Made by a program: the position numbers and the translations under genes. The notes below the pieces were generated by a model. That model worked only from the letters and a program-made list of their open reading frames with translations. It had not been told where the DNA came from and did no database searches. A DNA stretch of 64,000 nt, from the NCBI RefSeq assembly GCF_004751985.1, contig NZ_CP038492.1, positions 1,612,001 through 1,676,000 of the forward strand, in the 5' to 3' direction. Source of the stretch: Rhodophyticola sp. CCM32. GTDB lineage: Bacteria; Pseudomonadota; Alphaproteobacteria; Rhodobacterales; Rhodobacteraceae. Below, piece after piece: positions 55,711 through 64,000 of the stretch (position 1 is its first letter; the number at the start of each line of letters is the position of its first letter).

Positions 55711-56952
55711 TCAGCCGTCACCTGCGCCCCTCTGCCAGGCCGGGTCTTTCACAAGATATGCGACCCATGCCGCGCTGAGCATACCGAGGAAAGAGACCGC
55801 AAGCATCAGCCCCAGCAATGCCATGGCCCCGGTGGTTTCGGTGACAACAACACCCGCAGCCCATGTCAGACCGGCACCGACCGCAACAGTCAGCGCGCCG
55901 GACAGGCCCGAGGCCGTCCCCGCCAGATCAGCGCGGACCGACATCACCCCCACATTGCTGCTTGGCATCGTGATGCCGTTCCCGACCCCGACAAAAATCG
56001 TCGCGCCGAACAGCGTCAGTTCATGCACAATTCCCGCCGCAAGCAGCACAAGCCCCGCAACCAGACCGGAACAGGCAATGATCCGGCCAGCCAGCATCAT
56101 GACGGGCATCGCAACCCGCTGTGCCAGACGGGCGGCGCAGAAACTGCCCAGAAAGAACCCCGCAGTGATTGAGCCCATGTAAAGGCCAAGTCTGCCCGCA
56201 GACATGTCAAACAGAAGGCTTGCCACCAAGGGCACCCCGGCAATGAAGGCGAAAAACGCCCCGGTGGAAAACGCTATGCACCCGGAATGGCCCCAAAAGA
56301 CCCTGGACCGCAGCAGGGTCGGATACGCTTTCATCTGATGCCCGAAGGTGTCCGACGGGCTCTTGTTGGTCTCTCCCAGATCGACCCATGTCAATGTCAG
56401 AAGCGCGACCCCGATCAGGGTGAAGGCCAGAAAACTGGCACGCCAGCCAAACAGATCATCCAGCACCCCGCCCACCATCGGGCCCAGCATCGGGGCCACG
56501 GCCATTGCCATGGCGATATAGCCCAGCATGCTGACCGCCTGCGCGGGCGGCATCATGTCGCGCACCACCACCCGCGCCAGCGCAGACCCGGCAATGATCG
56601 CCCCCTGCAACAACCGGAACGCCAGAAACACCCAGATATTCTGCGCCAGCAGACAGCCCAGAGAGGCCACTGAAAACAATGCCAAGGCGGCCAGCAGGAC
56701 CGGCCTGCGCCCATAGCGGTCCGATAACGGCCCGATCAGCATCTGCAAAACCGCCGTCACCGCCAGATACCCCGCGACCGACAGGCTGACGAGCCTGTAG
56801 CCTGCCTCAAACGTCTCTGCGATATTCACCAGCGAGGGCAGGAACATGTTAAGCGACAGCGTCGCCACACCTGTCAGGCAGATCAGCGTCAGAACCCTGG
56901 GCGGCGTGCGTATCTTCGGGGGCATGGTGATATCCGTTTCGGCGTCAGGCAT
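55711..56952 (-). CDS. MFS drug efflux transporter, Bcr/CflA type
   Basis: 413 residues, twelve helices. Motif A between helices 2 and 3 (GPLSDRYGRRPVLL) and LGPMVGGVLDD (motif C-like in helix 5). It exports drugs such as bicyclomycin or florfenicol in relatives. ATG 56952 abuts a transcription terminator; ATG 56925 is an alternative start. Preceded by a promoter, a leader peptide and a terminator (separate entries). Confidence 0.88.
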   Translation of the reverse strand: MPDAETDITMPPKIRTPPRVLTLICLTGVATLSLNMFLPSLVNIAETFEAGYRLVSLSVAGYLAVTAVLQMLIGPLSDRYGRRPVLLAALALFSVASLGCLLAQNIWVFLAFRLLQGAIIAGSALARVVVRDMMPPAQAVSMLGYIAMAMAVAPMLGPMVGGVLDDLFGWRASFLAFTLIGVALLTLTWVDLGETNKSPSDTFGHQMKAYPTLLRSRVFWGHSGCIAFSTGAFFAFIAGVPLVASLLFDMSAGRLGLYMGSITAGFFLGSFCAARLAQRVAMPVMMLAGRIIACSGLVAGLVLLAAGIVHELTLFGATIFVGVGNGITMPSSNVGVMSVRADLAGTASGLSGALTVAVGAGLTWAAGVVVTETTGAMALLGLMLAVSFLGMLSAAWVAYLVKDPAWQRGAGDG

Positions 56953-56980
56953 AAAAAAAGCCCCCGAGGCGATCGGGGGC
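56953..56980 (-). terminator. Intrinsic terminator in efflux-gene leader
   Basis: Minus strand: GCCCCCGA-loop-TCGGGGGC (56980-56973 with 56967-56960) followed by TTTTTTT directly before ATG 56952. It follows the leader ORF and precedes the efflux gene, so it must be bypassed for expression. The 3' arm GGGGG would also be the only ribosome site. Confidence 0.8.
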
Positions 56981-57005
56981 GCATCACATCACAAGATGGG
57001 AACCG

Positions 57006-57053
57006 TTACCGGCCCAGGCGCTGTCGTCCGGGTACCACAGGATGGGTCAACAT
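57006..57053 (-). CDS. 15-residue leader peptide of the efflux gene
   Basis: ATG 57053 with GAGAGG 7 nt upstream; encodes MLTHPVVPGRQRLGR then TAA. It ends 25 nt before the terminator stem. R10-Q11-R12 is a '+x+' pattern of the kind at which macrolide-bound ribosomes stall. Length equals that of the ilv leader on the other strand. Confidence 0.6.
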   Translation of the reverse strand: MLTHPVVPGRQRLGR

Positions 57054-57081
57054 GATCGGTCCTCTCTCGGCAATCGCCGGA

Positions 57082-57110
57082 ACGATAGGATTCGCCAGCG
57101 GGCCTGTCAA
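57082..57110 (-). promoter_or_regulatory. Promoter of the efflux leader
   Basis: Minus strand -35 TTGACA (57110-57105), 17-nt spacer, -10 TATCGT (57087-57082). Transcription would begin near 57075, 22 nt before the leader ATG. Confidence 0.65.
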
Positions 57111-57185
57111 TCAACCCACGCCCCGTTCGCGCAGGAAAGTTGCGCAGAAAAACGCCCTCAGGACAGTTTATTCGCGGATTTGCCT

Positions 57186-57215
57186 GTTGACGGGTCTTTC
57201 AGCCGCTCCTACTCT
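57186..57215 (+). promoter_or_regulatory. Promoter of the ilv leader
   Basis: -35 TTGACG (57186-57191), 18-nt spacer, -10 TACTCT (57210-57215). Start site near 57222, just before the AAAGGAG ribosome site of the leader peptide. Confidence 0.6.
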
Positions 57216-57244
57216 CCGCCCGCAATGTAAAGGAGCTCTCTGGA

Positions 57245-57292
57245 ATGCACCGCATTCTCGTACTTGTAGGATTGATGCGCATGGGTCGGTGA
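57245..57292 (+). CDS. Branched-chain amino-acid leader peptide (ilv attenuator)
   Basis: 15 residues, MHRILVLVGLMRMGR, with AAAGGAG (57229-57235) upstream. Six of fifteen residues are Ile/Leu/Val, five in a row (codons 57254-57268). Low charged tRNA for these would stall ribosomes here and let the downstream antiterminator form. Confidence 0.85.
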   Translation: MHRILVLVGLMRMGR

Positions 57293-57344
57293 CGACAACC
57301 ATATCGGTTCCCCATGCGCCCCCGTTAAGACCGGGGGCTTTTTT
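57277..57344 (+). terminator. ilv attenuator: antiterminator and terminator
   Basis: Terminator stem GCCCCCG/CGGGGGC (57318-57324 with 57332-57338) then TTTTTT. An alternative 9-bp pairing, GCGCATGGG (57277-57285) with CCCATGCGC (57311-57319), overlaps its 5' arm. The left strand lies under the end of the leader peptide, so translation to the stop favours termination and stalling favours read-through. Confidence 0.82.
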
Positions 57345-57417
57345 ATGCGACACCGGCGTTTTTAACGCGATACTGGCAGCCTGCCCCGTCAGGCCCGCAA
57401 AAGGACATGAGAAGAAG

Positions 57418-59168
<1,751 letters not shown>

Positions 59169-59172
<4 letters not shown>

Positions 59173-59804
59173 GCAACTCTCTTCCTACATTATTGGCAGG
59201 CGCACTGATCGCAGGATTGGCAGGGTCAACCTTCTATTTCTATACCGAAGCACAGGAACAAGAGACACACCCGCCAAGCTTCGGCCAGCTTTCAGCGGTC
59301 AATCGGGTTATCCTTGCCGAACAGGACTATACTGATCAGTGTGAAGTGTTTGATGATCAAGGCGTTGGCGAAGGTCTGGTTCTGTTCGACTGGTCCTTCC
59401 TCTTTGCATTCGGTGTCGATATTCCACCTGACTGGGAATGGAATGTAGTTCAATCCGAGGACGGGACGGCCCTTATCGACCTCCCGGCTCTCGAACAGCT
59501 AAGTCCGCATTATGTGGAATTTACCTCTACGCGCGAAATCGACCCGGCAAATGGAAACCGGTGGCAACGCATGATCCGTGTGGCAATCAGAAATGCGCAT
59601 GAACGTATCGACCGTGCAGAACAAGTGATGTTGGAATCCAACGAAAACATCCACGAGACAGCGCAGGCTTCTGCGCGCGTATTTTTCCTGCCAATCCTGC
59701 AATCTCTGGAAACCGAAACCCCGATTACAGATGTTGTGGTGCGGTTTGCGGATGATACTCAGCCTTCCAACCTTGAATTCATCTCGGCAATACGCTGCGA
59801 ATAA
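59169..59804 (+). CDS. Orphan secreted/membrane protein between ilvB and ilvH
   Basis: 211 residues, overlapping the ilvB stop (ATGA). N-terminal signal anchor (LPTLLAGALIAGLAGSTFYFY). Mature part acidic with DWSFLFAFGVDIPPDWEWNV and two Cys (DQCEVF, AIRCE at the very end). Not recognised. AT-richer than its neighbours. Insertion between two subunit genes of one enzyme is unusual. Confidence 0.6.
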
Positions 59805-59835
59805 TATCAGACCTCTTCCGCATAGGAACGCCCTC

Positions 59836-60396
59836 ATGCCCCCGCTCAAAATCAAAAAAGGCTCCACCAGCCATTCCGCCTATGACCTCCGCAGCCATCT
59901 GTCGGATGTGATCGAAAGCCATACGCTTGCAATCCTGGTGGAAAACGAACCGGGCGTGCTGGCCCGCGTGATCGGGCTGTTCTCGGGCCGGGGCTATAAT
60001 ATCGACAGCCTGACCGTGGCCGAAGTCGACCATACCGGCCACCGCTCGCGCATCACCATCGTGACCAGCGGCACGCCGCAGGTGATCCAGCAGATCAAGG
60101 CCCAACTGGAACGGATGGTGCCGGTGCATGAGGTGTCGGACCTCTCCGCCGAAGGGGCGTTTGTCAGCCGCGAATTGTCGCTGATCAAGGTCATCAGCAA
60201 GGGCGAGGCCCGGGTCGAGGCGCTGCGCATCGCGGAGATTTTCCGCGCCAATGTGGTGGATTCCACTCTGGAAAGCTTCGTGTTCGAGATCACCGGCACA
60301 CCTGACAAGATCGACGCGTTTTGCGAGTTGATGCGCCCGCTTGGCGATGTGCGCCTGGCCCGGACCGGCGTGGCGGCCATCGCCCGGGGCACATAA
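59836..60396 (+). CDS. ilvH: Acetolactate synthase small (regulatory) subunit
   Basis: 186 residues from ATG 59836. ACT domain TLAILVENEPGVLARVIGLF with RGYNIDSLTVAEVD, and a C-terminal domain (ELSLIKVISKG). Gives feedback inhibition by valine. Separated from ilvB by the orphan gene. Confidence 0.95.
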   Translation: MPPLKIKKGSTSHSAYDLRSHLSDVIESHTLAILVENEPGVLARVIGLFSGRGYNIDSLTVAEVDHTGHRSRITIVTSGTPQVIQQIKAQLERMVPVHEVSDLSAEGAFVSRELSLIKVISKGEARVEALRIAEIFRANVVDSTLESFVFEITGTPDKIDAFCELMRPLGDVRLARTGVAAIARGT

Positions 60397-60409
60397 CCCC
60401 GCCTGCCGC

Positions 60410-60443
60410 TTCTTCTTGTCAAAAATACGCCCCCCGGAGGGGC
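60410..60443 (-). terminator. TCC-loop hairpin terminator after EF-hand gene
   Basis: Minus strand: CCCCTCCGGGGGGCGTATTT then TTGACAAGAAG. Stem CCCC/GGGG with loop TCC and T-run; compared with the other copies the stem bases changed together, keeping the pairing. Confidence 0.55.
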
Positions 60444-60591
60444 CGGTATTTCCAAAACCGCTGCCCTGCCCAAACGCGAAAAAATCGCCCGTCAAATCAT
60501 GGCAGGGCATTGAGAGAGTAAGCTTGAGCGTATGCTGCTGTGCCGCCTGACCCAATGGCACCAGATTGGAGGCGCGGCAAACCCGGATCAC

Positions 60592-60631
60592 GGAATTCTC
60601 CAGAATTCCACGTGGAAAACTGGAGTTTTCC
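60592..60631. repeat. 40-bp twin-hairpin element (inverted orientation)
   Basis: GGAATTCTCCAGAATTCC (60592-60609), spacer ACGT, GGAAAACTGGAGTTTTCC (60614-60631). Reverse complement of the other copies; between the convergent ilvH and EF-hand genes. Confidence 0.85.
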
Positions 60632-60772
60632 ACCCCGCGGCGGCTTATCCCCTAAAGTCACAAACGTAAAAACCGGCGCGGCTGAGGCATAAACAGCCGC
60701 ACCGGTTTCCGCATGACATCCGCCCCGGTTGGATCGGGGATAAGCAAGGGACGGATGCACGCGATCCCCGCC

Positions 60773-61057
60773 TTAGCTGGCGGGAATGATGCCGGCCTCT
60801 TGCCCTGCGGTCAGTTCATCAGCATCCAGAGCACCGCTTTCATCGGCGTCCAGCGTCGCGAAATCGGTCTCGGTCATATCGGGCATGGCCATCAGAAGCT
60901 CGGTATATGAGACCAGCCCGTCGCCATCCGTATCCAGCGCCGAGCCCTGGCCCATCGCATAACTGGCGGCAACAAGCCCCATGACAAGCGCCACAGCGCC
61001 GAGCCAAAGAGCAACAGTGCGGCGGCCGGTGGCCTGTGTGGTTTGGGAAAAGGTCAT
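60773..61057 (-). CDS. EF-hand calcium-binding protein
   Basis: 94 residues from ATG 61057 with GGAGA upstream. N-terminal signal anchor (VALWLGAVALVMGLVAASYA) and two EF-hand loops, DTDGDGLVSYTE and DADESGALDADE. Probably periplasmic. Role unknown. Confidence 0.82.
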   Translation of the reverse strand: MTFSQTTQATGRRTVALWLGAVALVMGLVAASYAMGQGSALDTDGDGLVSYTELLMAMPDMTETDFATLDADESGALDADELTAGQEAGIIPAS

Positions 61058-61416
61058 CCGTAGTATCTCCTTTGAGAACAGTTGGTGTCCGGAACCCGCC
61101 ACATGCGGGCCCCACACATACCAAGACCCGGACGGCCCCGGTTTCACCCCCTGTCCGACGGCATCGGAAAATCCGGCAGCAGGCCGCTGAAATCCGCGCC
61201 CTGCCCCCGGCAAGCCATTGCCGATCCAAATCCGCACCAGCCATCCTTTGCCGATGCCCCACGCATTTGGGCCAGCCCCCGCCGACAGATACGGGGCAAA
61301 GCCGCGCACCGGATTGCATGGGCGCGGGCCACACCATTCCGGCCTGCGGCTTTCGGTGCTGGAACGCGGCTCACCCCCATCAGACCTGAAAGCCGAGCCC
61401 GCCCGTTCATTTTGCG
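61058..61416. other. GC-rich intergenic region, nothing recognised
   Basis: About 360 bp between two minus-strand genes. Long antisense frames exist only because stop codons are rare at this GC. No repeat copy or terminator stands out. Confidence 0.4.
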
Positions 61417-61851
61417 CTATTGATGCTTTTCCTGAGCCGTTTCAGGCATGATGAAGCGGTTCAATGGGATCTCTGCAATACCGGTGATCTCGACAAGCAG
61501 CCTTGGATCGTACAGTGACGAAACTTCCAAAGTGGTCGTCACCGGATATGGCGCTTCGAAAAAGCGTGTCCGCACCTCGCCACACCCCATGAAGGCCTGA
61601 ATATCTGTGGTGAATTGTTGAAGCGATACGATGTCGCTCATCTGTCCGCCCACCGCGCCAAGGATGTCGGAGATATTTCGCAGAACTTGCGCCACTTGAG
61701 CCGCCATATCACCGTCGCCGATGATCTGACCGTCCGGCCCGAGCGAGACCTGTCCTTTGAGATAAACTGTTTTCCCGTCACCTGAGATGACAGACTGAGA
61801 AAAGGCCCCGAAAGGGCTCCAGACATGTGGTGGATCGAAGCTCTTTGCCAT
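61417..61851 (-). CDS. RidA-family protein
   Basis: 144 residues from MAKSFDPPHVW. YjgF/RidA fold with the Arg in a CGEVRTRFFEAPYPVTTTLEV segment and VYLKGQVSLGPDGQIIG. Members hydrolyse reactive enamines from PLP enzymes. The longer frame to 61938 is not supported. Confidence 0.88.
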   Translation of the reverse strand: MAKSFDPPHVWSPFGAFSQSVISGDGKTVYLKGQVSLGPDGQIIGDGDMAAQVAQVLRNISDILGAVGGQMSDIVSLQQFTTDIQAFMGCGEVRTRFFEAPYPVTTTLEVSSLYDPRLLVEITGIAEIPLNRFIMPETAQEKHQ

Positions 61852-62092
61852 GTTGCGCCCCTGTTCAGCCCTGAGACGGCAGCTCGTCGATTGTTGCCAA
61901 GCTACCTTAAACGCCGGAAGCCGCTCAAACGATGGCACATCTGGGGAGATTTATTCGCCAAAGCGGGCCTTCGTACGGCGTGCAGCATGATGCCAAAAAC
62001 CTTCCAAAACGCCAAATGTTTTGTCATGGGGTTTTGTAACGCCTAAGCCCTTGACCGCTCGCGCTCAGATTGCACGCGTGACAAAAACCACC

Positions 62093-62260
62093 GATACTGG
62101 TGAAAAACTCCGTTGATCTTAAGCTTGGCCTCAGAAAGTGAACAAACGTTCTACTATCAAGCCTTTTTGTCCCTGATAGGGCCCTGTCCGACGAACCAGC
62201 AGGACAGAATACTCGCAAAGTGGGCTGCGCTGGCGCATGGTCGAGTTTTTCACCAGTATC
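62093..62260. repeat. 168-bp element with 18-bp perfect terminal inverted repeats
   Basis: GATACTGGTGAAAAACTC at 62093-62110 is exactly inverted at 62243-62260. The interior has no convincing gene. It lies inside the 460-bp space between ridA and the lipoprotein gene and marks the start of an AT-rich region. May be a non-autonomous transposon. Confidence 0.7.
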
Positions 62261-62312
62261 CACCCTTTATGCTTGGGTGCATTGAGTTACATAAACATCT
62301 TGGGCAACTATT

Positions 62313-62858
62313 TTGAACAAGTTAATATTGGGTCTTTCTTTTCTACTTGGTTTCGTTCTGCTGTCTTGCACAGACAGAACGGTTGAAAGCTCTTATTTAA
62401 CAAATACAGACCCGAGCTGCCAAATTGAGGCATACGAAAGAATAGTAAACCAAAACTCTGCTTCTCTAGGCGTTGGTGTTCACAGAAATCTAATTCTGAG
62501 CACCCTGTCTCAGATGGCTACTGATGTTTGGCAAAATGAACTTCTTCCTGCCGAAGGTGAGTGTCGCACAAGACATTTGATTAACGCTCGCCCCGGAAGG
62601 CCAGTCTATGATATTTCCTTTCAATCAGAAGTCACTTTCTCTGTGACCAACTCCAGTGTGTGCATTAATCATACAGACCACGATGGGCCAGACAGATATG
62701 GCATCAGAGTCCCAGACGAAGAAATTGAATATCCTTGGCGATGGATAGACGAAGGGCGCTCAGTTTCAGGATTGCCTGACGGATTCTTCGCACGACGCGA
62801 GTTTTTGCCAGTATGCTTTGACCAAAATGGTGAAATAAGAGGGTATCAAAATGGGTGA
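62313..62858 (+). CDS. Lipoprotein of unknown function
   Basis: 181 residues, lipobox VLLSC at 15-19 (MNKLILGLSFLLGFVLLSC). Five further Cys in the mature part could pair. AT-rich, foreign in composition. Overlaps the next gene by GTGA, so lipoprotein and Hint protein are made together, as partner proteins often are. Confidence 0.6.
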   Translation: MNKLILGLSFLLGFVLLSCTDRTVESSYLTNTDPSCQIEAYERIVNQNSASLGVGVHRNLILSTLSQMATDVWQNELLPAEGECRTRHLINARPGRPVYDISFQSEVTFSVTNSSVCINHTDHDGPDRYGIRVPDEEIEYPWRWIDEGRSVSGLPDGFFARREFLPVCFDQNGEIRGYQNG

Positions 62859-64000
62859 CGACACATACACAGTTGAGATTGGTGAGCACGGCATCCTTGG
62901 ATGCCGGAGCGCATCTTTCTATCAGATTTTTAGATGATTCGGGAAACAGAATTGTTGAAATAAATGGTCTTGCCACTTCCCCTAATGGTTCGATCTCACC
63001 AGTAGGAGCCGCTATAACTGGGCACGATATTAACGGATATTTATGGGGGCCGAATGATCCAACATTTTTTAATTCCCCTAAAACTCGCTCTATCGATACC
63101 TTAGCAGAACGTCCCTTGAGCGGTCTCCAAGACGATTTGAGAGTCATCCAAGCGGTTGTCGAAGCCATCAATGCGGAAAACATTTCATATCAGGTCTTGA
63201 ACACAAACAGCAACAGCGTTGCTATGACGACTCTTCGTGCCCTCGGTTACACAGTCGAGGATGTCCGAGCTATCACAGGTAGGTTGACACCCGGTATCAA
63301 TATTGAATTGCTTACCGACGCAGAACTCGGAGCCATTCGAAACGATATTCTCGATAGCCGCGGTCTCGATTCTTCCCTCCGCCCAGTCCCCCGCCCTGAA
63401 TACTGCTTCCTTGAGGATTCCACAGTTCAAATGTGGCCGCTTGATCCCTCAATCAAACCTCGCCCGGATGGCAGCTATGACGACTCTTCGTGCCCTCGGT
63501 TACACAGTCGAGGATGTCCGAGCTATCACAGGTAGGTTGACACCCGGTATCAATATTGAATTGCTTACCGACGCAGAACTCGGAGCCATTCGAAACGATA
63601 TTCTCGATAGCCGCGGTCTCGATTCTTCCCTCCGCCCAGTCCCCCGCCCTGAATACTGCTTCCTTGAGGATTCCACAGTTCAAATGTGGCCGCTTGATCC
63701 CTCAATCAAACCTCGCCCGGATGGCAGCTATGACGAAGAGCTGGTGCTCTCCAAGGTCTGGTATAAGCGCCATGACCAAATGCAAGCCGGTGATCTCGTT
63801 GTGTCCTACGACAAGCAAGGACGTCTGCAACCCGGTCGGGTGTCACGCACCATGACCAACAGTTCCACGCATATTCTGGATTTCTGGGGCACAGGCACCA
63901 CGCCCGGCCATGCGTATCACTGCGCCGATGGGCCGCTCAAAGGCGAGCACGCCCCGATCATGGATATCCTGCGCAGGGACGGCGCACTCATGCGCAGCGA
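62855..64000 (+). pseudogene. Hint-domain protein split by an exact 253-bp tandem duplication (3' end outside window)
   Basis: GTG 62855 opens a frame that ends at 63535. With one copy of the duplication removed it continues in frame to the window end as EYCFLEDSTVQMW (Hint Cys), QAGDLVVSYDKQGRLQPGRV, HILDFWGTGTTPGHAYHC (His/Cys of Hint core) and APIMDILRRDGALM. This is the Hint fold of intein/hedgehog-like autoprocessing proteins in roseobacters. As it stands an N-terminal 226-residue product and a second frame from ATG 63477 would be made separately. Confidence 0.75.
63221..63736 (+). repeat. Perfect tandem duplication, two 253-bp units
   Basis: 63221-63473 and 63474-63726 are identical base for base; the ten-base word GCTATGACGA stands at 63221, 63474 and 63727, that is, at both edges and the junction. 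253 is not a multiple of three, so the duplication shifts the frame. Confidence 0.95.

Noticed and set aside
57052..57417. In-frame 122-codon N-terminal extension of ilvB
   Set aside because: It runs through the promoter, the leader peptide and the terminator of the attenuator. ATG 57418 matches the normal start of the family.
63477..64000. A separate gene starting at ATG 63477
   Set aside because: It is the second copy of the duplicated segment plus the Hint core; it would exist as an independent frame only because of the duplication.

Overview
The window looks like a chromosome segment of a marine Rhodobacterales (roseobacter-type, Rhodobacteraceae/Paracoccaceae) alphaproteobacterium. Evidence: high GC; a circularly permuted two-piece tmRNA with the alphaproteobacterial tag ANDNRAPAMALAA; a DMSP-degradation pair dmdA-acuI; TrgA; a DUF4169/ribbon-helix-helix pair after fumC; TRAP transporters; and a DMSP-type, amino-acid-catabolising lifestyle. 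No species name can be given from sequence alone.

Layout. 0-3.9 kb is an accessory island: the end of a dynamin-like protein gene, a GTPase fused to a roadblock-like domain, a small phage-type protein, and nested IS630/IS3/serine-recombinase debris ending at a tRNA-Ser(GGA). 4.1-12.7 kb is minus-strand core metabolism (AlaX, a large MscS channel, cysteine synthase, an AIG2-Nudix fusion, TrgA, a CFA synthase homologue, photolyase). 12.9-17.8 kb is a DMSP cluster: acuI, dmdA, DinB, DUF1326 and DUF2182 tightly packed on the minus strand, with a divergent GntR regulator that has a palindrome at its start codon. 17.9-24.6 kb holds a PotD-like binding protein, a LysR gene diverging from a DUF1127-like small protein, tmRNA followed by the ClpXP adaptor sspB, a phospholipid methyltransferase and fumC. 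24.8-33 kb has P450, alpha/beta hydrolase, CcdA, TusA and a polyamine-type ABC transporter whose potC is frameshifted. 33-37.5 kb has ABC-F, two cyclophilins, coaD and a CBS protein. 38.5-43.4 kb is a valine-catabolism operon (mmsA, acyl-CoA dehydrogenase, hydroxyisobutyryl-CoA hydrolase, mmsB) diverging from a LysR gene. 45.4-47.9 kb is a small low-GC prophage remnant (CI-like repressor, secreted cargo protein, beheaded cytosine methyltransferase). 48-50.5 kb carries two DUF2852 paralogues, RDD and Bpt leucyltransferase. 50.8-55.3 kb is a TRAP transporter. 55.7-60.4 kb contains a divergent pair of attenuated units: a Bcr/CflA-type efflux pump, and ilvB-orphan-ilvH. After 61.9 kb a low-GC accessory region carries a lipoprotein gene and a Hint-domain gene split by an exact 253-bp tandem duplication.

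Structures outside genes are unusually informative. A 40-bp twin-hairpin element (18-4-18 nt) occurs six times, always between convergent genes. A GC-rich ~130-bp repeat occurs three times plus fragments. A TCC-loop terminator motif follows three minus-strand units. The 465-bp space between the efflux gene and ilvB holds two promoters facing away from each other, two 15-codon leader peptides and two intrinsic terminators: one a classical branched-chain amino-acid attenuator, the other apparently a novel attenuator for a drug transporter.
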